Positions 36,365 through 43,605 of a stretch of DNA of 64,000 nucleotides are shown one piece after another (the first letter of the stretch is position 1; the number at the start of each line of letters is the position of its first letter). The notes below the pieces were generated by a model. That model saw only the letters and a program-made list of their open reading frames with translations, had not been told where the DNA came from and made no database searches. This DNA comes from a bacterium (GTDB taxonomy: Bacteria > Chloroflexota > Anaerolineae > Caldilineales > Caldilineaceae), in the NCBI GenBank assembly GCA_016124945.1, contig WGMT01000009.1:54630-118629 (forward strand), given 5' to 3'. The position numbers and the translations under genes are program-made.

Positions 36365-36397
36365 AGGCACCAGGGAGAACTCTTCTCCCTGGTGCCT
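36365..36397. other. 15-bp perfect hairpin between the two TSP3-repeat genes
   Basis: Arms 36365-36379 and 36383-36397 pair perfectly with a 3-base loop. It starts 10 bases after the upstream gene's stop on the minus strand. The T run lies on the plus-strand side only, so on the minus-strand transcript it lacks a U tail. It may stabilise the 3' end of the first message or regulate the second gene. No plus-strand gene needs it. Confidence 0.6.
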
Positions 36398-36407
36398 TTT
36401 GTGTTCG

Positions 36408-38849
36408 TTACGGTAACTGTTCGGGCATCACAAAGGTAGGTAACCTGAGTGGGTTAGAGGGATGGCCATCGATGTTGTTAAGAATGTGATCAACATCGTT
36501 GTTCTGTCCACTGAAAATCGTGCTGCCGCTAAAGTCAATATCCTCACTTCGGTAACCATCCATTATATAAGTTGGGAGCTTTAGCAGGTTGGTCGGCGCT
36601 TGATCAATGGCGTCGAAGATACGATCTACACTGTTGTTCTGGCCGCTAAAGATCATCTGCCCTTGACCGCCGGTGTCACCTGCCCAGAGGGCATAACGTC
36701 CCCCCACAATCACCTGTTCGCCGCCGTCATAGAGGGCGCTGCTGTGCCAAAAGTCGGCGTTAATGTCGGTGAAGTCGACGTTGACGCTAAGGCCAACGAT
36801 GGTAACAGGCGTCGCTGTCATGGCGCCGAGGTGGTTTCGGTGATCGACTGCCACGTAGTAGTTGCCAGGATCAATGCCGAGGAAGCGCAATGTTGTGTTG
36901 CCATCTGCTGTCATGACGTCACCATCGCGTTGTACAAGCGCTGAGGTCTTTGTCACAATCACAGACGGATTTACAGCGTCGCGCAATTGCACCTCGATCC
37001 AATCGACGACAGCATCGTTGCCGGATGCGCTGAACCTTGTGACAACGTTGTCAACGCTCATGCCCGCCTGATAGGGCGATGTTGCCGGCAGAAAGCTGCC
37101 GATGAACCCGGCTCCCTGTGCACGGCTCCGCAGGCTGTCGCGCATCATTGAGAGGGGCGTTGTGGGATCTGATGGATCTAGCAGTGCACCCTGCAACAAC
37201 ACCTGCACCGACAGGAAGATGCCTGGTGCCTCCAAATTGCTCATGGGATCAGTACCTGCCGCCAGTTCTACAATGTTGCTGAAACCGTCGCCGTCGAAGT
37301 CTTCATCTCCATCTGATGTGCCGTTGGTTCCCTCGTCTAGGATCGTGTAACTGCTGCTGGAATCGGCGCTAAGGGGATCAGTGCCCAAGATGTTGGTTTC
37401 GTTGATGTTGCTGACACCGTCGCCGTCGCTGTCGTTGTGGGGATTGTTGTTTTCGGCGTCGAGCTCATCGACGACGCCGTCGTTGTCGGCATCGGTGATG
37501 CTGCTCTCTAGTGCGTCGATGATGCCGTCGCCGTCAGTGTCGATTGGTGCTGCCGGGTTCGGGCCGACTTCAAGGGCATCGTTCTTCCCGTCGCCGTCGC
37601 TGTCGGCGACAAGGGGATTGGTGCCGGCGATGACTTCGTCCACATCGCTCAGGCCGTCGTTGTCGTCATCGGGATCGAGCAAGTCGATAATGCCGTCGCC
37701 GTCGTTGTCGCCAGGGACGCTGTTGGCATCATAGGGGTTGGTGCCAGCAAGGATTTCGTCTGCATCGCTGTAACCGTCACCATCGTCGTCGGTATCGTTG
37801 CTGTTGGGAATGCCGTCACCATCGAAGTCACACGGGCCTGCGCTGTGATCGGGTACACACGCATCGGTATTGGCGGGATCCAGTTCATCGACAACGCCAT
37901 CACCATCGGTGTCGGTGATGCTGCTTTCTAGGGCGTCGATAATGCCGTCTCCGTCTGTATCAATCGGTGCGCTAGGATCGGCCCCTACCTCGACAGCATC
38001 GTTTTTCCCATCACCGTCGGTATCGGCCACCAGGGGATTGGTGCCGGCTATCGCCTCATCGACATCGCTCAGTCCGTCGTTGTCGTCGTCGGGATCGACG
38101 ACATCGCCTATGCCGTCGCCGTCGTTGTCTTGGAGCGGGCAGGCGAAAGAGGAAAGGCCGGCGCTGTTGCCGTTGTAGATATTGACAACGCTGCCACCAT
38201 CCACACTAACAGACATGGCGTTGTTTACGTTGGCACCCGCTCTTGCCATAATCGCTGCTTGGATGCTGCTGTCGTTGGTGAGAATGGCTAACGGCTGCGT
38301 GATGCAGTCACTGGGCAAGCGTAGGCGGAAGAGTTCAACCGGCGTCGCAGCCGTAACAGAGAATCCTGAGATCACGCCGTTTAGCGTAACCTGGTAGACG
38401 TCATACCCTTGCAGGTCGGCGGGATCACCGCCGATCCCGGCATAGGCAGCCGGTGTGATGCGCTGTGCTTTCCACGCGCCGGTGACGAGTGTTGGCGTAC
38501 TGCTGCCGGGTACAACATTGATGCTGGGGGTTGTGGTTGTACCGGCAGGTAAAAGCAGCGTAAAGACAGCGGTGGCAATATCCACATCAGCCGACGTGAA
38601 ATTGGGCGTAAAGACAGCGCTGATCAGCAACGGATCGTTGTTGTCTTGCACCAGACCATAGGTGAGGCTGTTGAAAGCGGGCGCAAAGACAGCACTGAGT
38701 AACGGATCGTTGTTGTCTTGCACCAGGGCGTAGGTGAGACTGTTACCCGCTGCGCTGGCCGGCTGCGCCACGGCAATCACTGATGACAGTACGAGCATCA
38801 GTACCGTAATCGAGGTTATTGTGCTACATATCAGTGACTTCATGTACAT
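36408..38849 (-). CDS. Exported calcium-binding TSP3-repeat protein with repeated C-terminal domain
   Basis: The 813-residue protein has a signal peptide (MYMKSLICSTITSITVLMLVLSS). The N-terminal domain is shared with the downstream paralogue but begins with a local duplication: NSLTYALVQDNNDPLL and then NSLTYGLVQDNNDPLLI. Acidic TSP3-type repeats run from about residue 225 to 540 ([23 protein letters not shown]). A beta-rich region follows (YYVAVDHRNHLGAMTATPVTIVG). The C-terminus holds two copies of an IFSGQNNxVDxI...P.N.L.LPT module and ends MPEQLP. Modules of this kind are known to me from long secreted proteins of Bacteroidota. The repeats indicate calcium binding outside the cell. A short inverted repeat lies about 40 bases upstream. 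Confidence 0.85.
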   Translation of the reverse strand: MYMKSLICSTITSITVLMLVLSSVIAVAQPASAAGNSLTYALVQDNNDPLLSAVFAPAFNSLTYGLVQDNNDPLLISAVFTPNFTSADVDIATAVFTLLLPAGTTTTPSINVVPGSSTPTLVTGAWKAQRITPAAYAGIGGDPADLQGYDVYQVTLNGVISGFSVTAATPVELFRLRLPSDCITQPLAILTNDSSIQAAIMARAGANVNNAMSVSVDGGSVVNIYNGNSAGLSSFACPLQDNDGDGIGDVVDPDDDNDGLSDVDEAIAGTNPLVADTDGDGKNDAVEVGADPSAPIDTDGDGIIDALESSITDTDGDGVVDELDPANTDACVPDHSAGPCDFDGDGIPNSNDTDDDGDGYSDADEILAGTNPYDANSVPGDNDGDGIIDLLDPDDDNDGLSDVDEVIAGTNPLVADSDGDGKNDALEVGPNPAAPIDTDGDGIIDALESSITDADNDGVVDELDAENNNPHNDSDGDGVSNINETNILGTDPLSADSSSSYTILDEGTNGTSDGDEDFDGDGFSNIVELAAGTDPMSNLEAPGIFLSVQVLLQGALLDPSDPTTPLSMMRDSLRSRAQGAGFIGSFLPATSPYQAGMSVDNVVTRFSASGNDAVVDWIEVQLRDAVNPSVIVTKTSALVQRDGDVMTADGNTTLRFLGIDPGNYYVAVDHRNHLGAMTATPVTIVGLSVNVDFTDINADFWHSSALYDGGEQVIVGGRYALWAGDTGGQGQMIFSGQNNSVDRIFDAIDQAPTNLLKLPTYIMDGYRSEDIDFSGSTIFSGQNNDVDHILNNIDGHPSNPLRLPTFVMPEQLP
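38599..38744. repeat. Tandem duplication of about 72 bp in the 5' part of the TSP3 gene
   Basis: Bases 38599-38672 and 38674-38744 are near-identical and encode NSLTYxLVQDNNDPLL.SAVF twice. One copy lacks a codon (LLISAVF against LLSAVF). It sits directly after the signal peptide. Confidence 0.75.
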
Positions 38850-38890
38850 ACACCTGTCATTCTGCTTTTGCTTGATAGATAAATTTTAAA

Positions 38891-38912
38891 ATATCGTTAT
38901 GGTTTACGATAT
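38891..38912. promoter_or_regulatory. 7-8-7 inverted repeat upstream of the TSP3 gene
   Basis: ATATCGT (38891-38897) and ACGATAT (38906-38912) flank an 8-base spacer in an AT-rich region 42-63 bases upstream of the start at 38849. Its shape and place suit a repressor or activator site. The rest of the 317-base gap holds AT-rich promoter-like sequence and the terminator at 39106. Confidence 0.3.
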
Positions 38913-39105
38913 CTCCGTTCTAATCTGATTTCTATGGTTCCAATTGGTTGTCTTTTAAGTGTTTTGTCTAAGTTTTGACTTGCTATGTACTAGGGTGACT
39001 GCTTATGCCTGTACTTTTCCTTAGAATTAGGGCATTCTTCTGTATTGTAAGGAAAGTGTGATGTTTTGTTGTTTTTGCGGCCCAGGCTATTCCTTGTCAA
39101 ACAAA

Positions 39106-39132
39106 ACCCGCCAGGTTGTAAACCTGGCGGGT
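39106..39132 (-). terminator. Intrinsic terminator after the amidohydrolase gene
   Basis: Arms 39106-39117 and 39121-39132 are a perfect 12-bp stem with a 3-base loop, followed on the minus strand by TTTTG. It lies 34 bases after the stop of the gene at 39167 and probably ends the catabolic run. Its ACCCGCC...GGCGGGT arms resemble the terminator repeat at 18096-18129. Confidence 0.75.
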
Positions 39133-39166
39133 GAGGTGTGTGATAGACACTGTGCTGGGTGTGTGG

Positions 39167-40654
39167 CTATTCTTTCCAGGCTGGGAAAGCGGTGCCATAA
39201 TACTCGGTCACCGGCTGCCCTTGGTGCACGGAATTGGCAACGCTGGCGCGTAGTCGCTGGTTGAAGATTTCGGCGTCTGCGAAAAGAGCATCCAGATCCC
39301 CGTCAATCACTTCTCCGCCGCGCACACGCGTAACGCCATCCACAATCACGCGGTCCACGTCCTTGCCACGGGCACAGTATACCAATGCCTGGATCGGATC
39401 CACGGCGGCCACCGGCGCCAGGTGATCGCGATCCACGTCCACAAGGACGATGTCGGCCTTGGCCCCGGCTTCGAGCCGTCCTAGATCCTCACGCAACAGC
39501 GCCCGCGCCCCGCCAATTGTAGCCGCATCGAAGATCTCTCGCGCTGTGCCTGCCGTGGCGTCGGCTTCGGTGAGCTTGTTGAGCAGCGCGGCGGTGCGCA
39601 TCTCCATGAACATATCGTGTGGCGAGGTGTCTGTGCCTAACGACACCGGAATGCCCGCCCGCACGTAATGTGACAACGAATGCAGCACAAAGCCTGTGCG
39701 CGCGTAGACAACGGGACAGTGCGCCACCGACGCACCGCTTTCCACCAGCAGGCGGGTGTCGGTGTCGTCGTCTTTGGGGTAGGGGAGCCAGGGATGGCGT
39801 TGGGTAAAGATGGCGTGCGCCACACAGACCTCCGGCCCCAGGAAGTCGGCGTCGGCCAGGTATTGGATCGGCGTCTTCGATGTGCGCCGGATCATTTCCA
39901 CAAAGTCGAGCCAGTATTGCGCCGTGTGAATCTTGAGCAGACAGCCTAATTCGCGTGCGGCGTCCTTGGTTGCGCGCAGCAACTCCACAGAGCAGTTATC
40001 GGCCTGATACGGGAAAAGGAAGGTGCGGATGCGGTCGTCTGCCGTGCCGTTGTGGGTGCGGGCGAAGTCGACGGCGTGATCCAGCCCTTCCCACCCTGCC
40101 GCGTCGAGGCGAACCCATTCCAGTGTACCGTCCTCTTTGCCGCGGGCCGTCCCCGACATGTGGGGCAAAGACAGATACGCCCGCAGCCCCGAAGCGGCCG
40201 TCACGTCGATCAGATCCTGATCTGTCCCCACGCGGCCGCGGTAAGGATGGCTGCCGTAGTTGGGCACCATGAGGAAAGTGGTGGTGCCGCTGCGCAGCGC
40301 GCTGGTCATGGCGAAGGCGGCGCTGGCACGCCAATCCTCGGGCCGAGGACCACCGCCGTGGTACGCCTTCTCAGACTGTATGCCAAAGCCCAGCCCCGAG
40401 TTGAAGAAGTTGGCCCTTGCCCGATCCAGCCGGTACATCTGCATGTGGATGCCGAAAGCCATGTGGTGGTTAATCAGCCCAGGGATCACCAGCTTGCCGT
40501 GGGCGTCCACACGCTGATCCACCGCGCCGTCGTAGCCATGCCCCACAAAGACAATTCGATCCCCGTCGTAAACCACCTGCGCATCACGCAAGACGGCATG
40601 TGCGCCGTCAACGTAGGCGATGACGTCGCCGTTTTCAATCAACGTAGTTGGCAT
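39167..40654 (-). CDS. Amidohydrolase-family protein with an altered metal site
   Basis: The 495-residue protein has the TIM-barrel layout of the TRZ/ATZ branch: an N-terminal beta sandwich (ENGDVIAYVDGAHAVLRDAQVVYDGDRI) and GKLVIPGLINHHMAFG. A histidine is seen in LLKIHTAQYW and another in VCVAHAIFT; the aspartate is in SLGTDTSPHDMF. A C-terminal EAGAKADIVLVDVDRDHLAP completes the fold. The usual HxH metal pair after PGLIN is reduced to one histidine plus alanine (NHHMA). The family hydrolyses C-N bonds of amides, cyclic amides and aminotriazines. With the HyuA/HyuB genes nearby it may act on a ring-opened product, but the lost ligand leaves activity uncertain. It is the last gene of the minus-strand catabolic run. 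Confidence 0.8.
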   Translation of the reverse strand: MPTTLIENGDVIAYVDGAHAVLRDAQVVYDGDRIVFVGHGYDGAVDQRVDAHGKLVIPGLINHHMAFGIHMQMYRLDRARANFFNSGLGFGIQSEKAYHGGGPRPEDWRASAAFAMTSALRSGTTTFLMVPNYGSHPYRGRVGTDQDLIDVTAASGLRAYLSLPHMSGTARGKEDGTLEWVRLDAAGWEGLDHAVDFARTHNGTADDRIRTFLFPYQADNCSVELLRATKDAARELGCLLKIHTAQYWLDFVEMIRRTSKTPIQYLADADFLGPEVCVAHAIFTQRHPWLPYPKDDDTDTRLLVESGASVAHCPVVYARTGFVLHSLSHYVRAGIPVSLGTDTSPHDMFMEMRTAALLNKLTEADATAGTAREIFDAATIGGARALLREDLGRLEAGAKADIVLVDVDRDHLAPVAAVDPIQALVYCARGKDVDRVIVDGVTRVRGGEVIDGDLDALFADAEIFNQRLRASVANSVHQGQPVTEYYGTAFPAWKE

Positions 40655-40676
40655 GGGAGAAACCCTTTTCGTAGCT

Positions 40677-40693
40677 GCACGCTACCAGCGTGC
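40677..40693. repeat. Small 7-bp hairpin
   Basis: GCACGCT and AGCGTGC flank three bases in the gap between the two amidohydrolase genes, just upstream of the gene starting at 40654. Confidence 0.5.
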
Positions 40694-40740
40694 GGTTCAT
40701 TGGGGACGAAATTATGTACTGTTTGCGAACGAGTCCGCAT

Positions 40741-40934
40741 CACACCCGCCGAATGTTGAACATTAACAAAATAATCTGGTAATTCGGCGGTTGAAACCGC
40801 CGTCTGATATGGGAAACACGATAAATCGTGTTCTCAGAACCGGCTTCAGCCGGTTTCCCGTTTCAGACGCCGAATTCATTCGGCGGGCGTGTTTACCGGA
40901 ATAATTTTTTAATATTCAACATTCGCCGGGTGTG
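40741..40934. repeat. 194-bp four-hairpin palindromic element (MITE-like)
   Basis: The two ends are imperfect inverted repeats of about 42 bp beginning CACACCCG (40741 inward and 40934 inward). Inside lie four short perfect hairpins: GGCGG..CCGCC, ACACGAT..ATCGTGT, ACCGGCT..AGCCGGT and GCCGAAT..ATTCGGC. A GTCTGA-N-GGGAAA link between hairpin pairs occurs on both sides in inverted form. Left and right halves thus have the same plan, although the stem sequences differ. There is no reading frame. It fills most of the 288-base gap between the two amidohydrolase genes. Confidence 0.8.
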
Positions 40935-40942
40935 TTTCCCCT

Positions 40943-42346
40943 TCACCCCATCATCTTCTCCGCTTGCCACAAATGCGCGTCCACTGCCTCCTGCCGCAGT
41001 TTGTCCTCATCCACGCCGACAATCTTGCCACCGTCAACCACGATTTTGCCGTCCACGAAGACGGTTTCCACGTCGCCACCATCCGCGGCGTAGACGAGGG
41101 TGCGGATGGGATCGTCCACCGGGCCGATGTGCAGTTGACCGAAGTCGACGATGATCAGATCTGCCTTCGCACCTGGGGAGAGACGACCGAGATCGTCACG
41201 GCCCAGCGCTTTGGCGCCGTCTAACGTGGCGGCGTTGAAGACGTCGGCGGCGCTGCCGCTGTTGGCGTCGCGGTCCTGCCACTTGGCGCCGATGGCGGCC
41301 CAACGCATCTCTTCGATCATGTCTTGTGGGAAGGTGTCGGTGCCCAGGGCAACGTTGATGCCCCGCGCCCGGTAGCGCGCAAACGAATCAAGGATGCGAT
41401 CCCGCCGCGCATAAACCACCGGACAGTGCACCACATGCACGCCGCGGTCCGCCACGATATGCAGGTCGCTGTCGTCGCCGTTGGCGAAGCCCGACTGCGG
41501 GTGCGCCGTGGTGTAGATCAGGTGCGTGAGGATCGTGCGCTCGTCGAGGAAGTCGATGCGATCGAGTACCTGCACTGGCGTCGCCCCGTGCCGTCTCAGC
41601 GAATCGTGAAACTCGAAGAGCGTCTGCGACGTGTGCAGGTGAATGGGGACATTCAACTCGTCGGCGGTGCGTTTGGCCGCGGCCAACAGATCCGCCGAAC
41701 AGGCGTCGAACTGGTAGGGGAAGATCATCGTGCGCACGCGGTCACCGTGCGTCCCCTCGTAGCGGCGCACCATCTCTGCGCCGTATTCGAGACCGGCGCG
41801 CCCGGCATCCTCATCCCAGTGGTAGTGGCCGATGCCATTTGCATCGCGGTAGCGTTTGCCACTGCGGAATTTGTGCGACACGTAGAGCCGCGCGCCCATC
41901 TCCGCTGCCGCATCTACCAGCGCAGGGACCTCGTCGCGCGAGACTTCAAAGCGGGCCGGCGCCATCGTGGTGATCTCCACGATGGTCGTCGAGCCGTTCT
42001 TGAGCAGTTGGGCAATGGAAAATCGGGCGCTGGCGGCCAGGTGATCGCCCGCGAACATGGCCGATCCTTCACCGTGTAGCGCCAACGCGGCGGACGAAGC
42101 CAGCCCACCTTCCCCACGATCGAGGACGAGCGTCTGTACGTCCAGATTTGCCAGCGCATGGGCGTTGACGAAGCCGGGCGATACCAGCTTGCCGCGGGCG
42201 TCGATGACGCGATCCACCGCGCCCTCGAAACGAGGACCGACGTGAATCACGCGGTCCTCTTCGAGCACGACGACGCCGTCACGCAAAATGGCGTGGTGGC
42301 CGTCCTGGTAGCCGACGATCCAGCCGCCCTGAATCAGGGTACGCAT
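40943..42346 (-). CDS. Amidohydrolase-family protein with an altered metal site (paralogue)
   Basis: The 467-residue protein is a paralogue of the gene at 39167. It shares the N-terminal pattern (QGGWIVGYQDGHHAILRDGVVVLEEDRV), PGFVNAHALANLD, IHLHTSQTLFEF, ILTHLIYT, VHCPVVYARR, VALGTDTFPQDM and SPGAKADLIIVDFGQLH. As in the paralogue, the second histidine of the HxH metal motif is missing: here it is leucine (NAHAL). The start codon lies 3 bases from the stop codon of the aspartoacylase-like gene, so both are on one transcript. The reaction is likely hydrolysis or deamination of a small amide; this is inferred from family only. Confidence 0.82.
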   Translation of the reverse strand: MRTLIQGGWIVGYQDGHHAILRDGVVVLEEDRVIHVGPRFEGAVDRVIDARGKLVSPGFVNAHALANLDVQTLVLDRGEGGLASSAALALHGEGSAMFAGDHLAASARFSIAQLLKNGSTTIVEITTMAPARFEVSRDEVPALVDAAAEMGARLYVSHKFRSGKRYRDANGIGHYHWDEDAGRAGLEYGAEMVRRYEGTHGDRVRTMIFPYQFDACSADLLAAAKRTADELNVPIHLHTSQTLFEFHDSLRRHGATPVQVLDRIDFLDERTILTHLIYTTAHPQSGFANGDDSDLHIVADRGVHVVHCPVVYARRDRILDSFARYRARGINVALGTDTFPQDMIEEMRWAAIGAKWQDRDANSGSAADVFNAATLDGAKALGRDDLGRLSPGAKADLIIVDFGQLHIGPVDDPIRTLVYAADGGDVETVFVDGKIVVDGGKIVGVDEDKLRQEAVDAHLWQAEKMMG

Positions 42347-42349
42347 GGA

Positions 42350-43468
42350 TTAACCGTTCTCCTGCGACCAGATCACCGAATCGGTGTCGGCGATGTGGGC
42401 GATGTAGCCACCGGGATTGATGGGCATGCGCACACGGCGGCTGATCAACATGCCGTTGACGGGCGAAGTGCAGGTTTCGCGCACTTCACTGGTCAGCGGA
42501 TCGACAACACGGCCGATCACCTGTCCTTTGGTCAGCGTCACGCCCAGCTCGATGCCCTCTTCCTGAATGTAGAAGCCACCGGTCAACGAGCGGTAGACGA
42601 CGTAATTCTCTACCATGATCTGCTTTGCGGGTAACACCAACTCACCTTCCATCATGCCCAGGTGCTTGAGGATGTTGAGCGTGCACTCTACGCCCTGGTC
42701 GATGGTGAAGTCGATCATGCCGCCGCCGCCACATTCCACCACCAGCGGCACGATGCCGTTGATGGCGCATTGGCCGGAGAGCATTGCCGGGTTGATGGGT
42801 TTTTCGCGCCACCAAATCACCTGCGATCCCCAGGCAATGGACAGTTCGCGGATCTTGGCCTTCATGGTGTCGAGGTACTCGGTGGTGATACGATCCGCCA
42901 CATCCGATACGTCTGCGCCGGTGCCGTCGGCCACGCCGCCGCCGATAGCCTTGGCCGGGTCGCTGGGGAACGCCTGCGGAAAGGCCACAGGCAGTTCGTC
43001 ACAGGCGCCGGTGCCGTCGTGCATGTCGACGATGAAGTCGGCCTTGCTCACGATTTCAGTCCACAGGTGGTAGGCGATCTGCTCGGTGAGCCAGGCGTTG
43101 ACCTGTTTGCCCGGCCACACGCGGTTGAGATCGAGCACATCCACCGGATTGACGCGCATGCCTGCGCTCTCAATCGTGCCGCCGAATTCGATGGTCATGG
43201 GGCTGGCCAGCGGAATACAGAGGACCGTCCCCTTCAACGTCTTCGGATCGATACGCTGCGTGGCCCGGCGGATGATTTCCGCGCCCATCGGCTCCCATCC
43301 GTGCATCGTCGATTCGAGGCAGAGCGTCGGCCCGTCCTCTGTGCCGACGATGACCTGATAGGGGATGCGTACTTCCGTCCCCCCGGCCAGTGTGCCGATG
43401 TGCAGGTAGCCGAAGCCGCGTTCGCCAGGGTTAACGGTGGTGGAAGCGATTGTTACTGGGGATGGCAT
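42350..43468 (-). CDS. Succinylglutamate desuccinylase/aspartoacylase-family hydrolase
   Basis: The 372-residue protein follows AAAGG by about seven bases. It shows the zinc motif of the family in CLESTMHGWEPMGAEI (His and Glu), a third ligand in DFIVDMHDGTG, a catalytic glutamate candidate in LVVECGGGGMIDF, and a C-terminal beta domain (ENYVVYRSLTGGFY). These enzymes remove acyl groups from N-acyl amino acids. The position, directly before an amidohydrolase and within the transporter and HyuA/HyuB locus, fits hydrolysis of an N-acyl or N-carbamoyl amino acid, but the substrate is not fixed by the sequence. Confidence 0.85.
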   Translation of the reverse strand: MPSPVTIASTTVNPGERGFGYLHIGTLAGGTEVRIPYQVIVGTEDGPTLCLESTMHGWEPMGAEIIRRATQRIDPKTLKGTVLCIPLASPMTIEFGGTIESAGMRVNPVDVLDLNRVWPGKQVNAWLTEQIAYHLWTEIVSKADFIVDMHDGTGACDELPVAFPQAFPSDPAKAIGGGVADGTGADVSDVADRITTEYLDTMKAKIRELSIAWGSQVIWWREKPINPAMLSGQCAINGIVPLVVECGGGGMIDFTIDQGVECTLNILKHLGMMEGELVLPAKQIMVENYVVYRSLTGGFYIQEEGIELGVTLTKGQVIGRVVDPLTSEVRETCTSPVNGMLISRRVRMPINPGGYIAHIADTDSVIWSQENG

Positions 43469-43546
43469 GGTGGAACCTTTCTGAAAGTGATGATTGAAGA
43501 TTGGGTTGAGTGTGTTGTGTGTGCTGTCGGGCGTTGGCGGGGAAAG

Positions 43547-43605
43547 GAGATGATGAGATGATGGGATGATGGTGTGAACGGGAACTCATCATCTCATCAT
43601 CTTCA
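43547..43605. repeat. Palindromic 8-mer array at the stop codon of S9 peptidase 1
   Basis: GAGATGAT-type units (43547-43572) and an inverted copy (43584-43605) form a stem. The stop codon TGA (43603-43605) of the peptidase gene sits at its edge. It fills half of the 134-base gap to the aspartoacylase-like gene. Confidence 0.75.
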
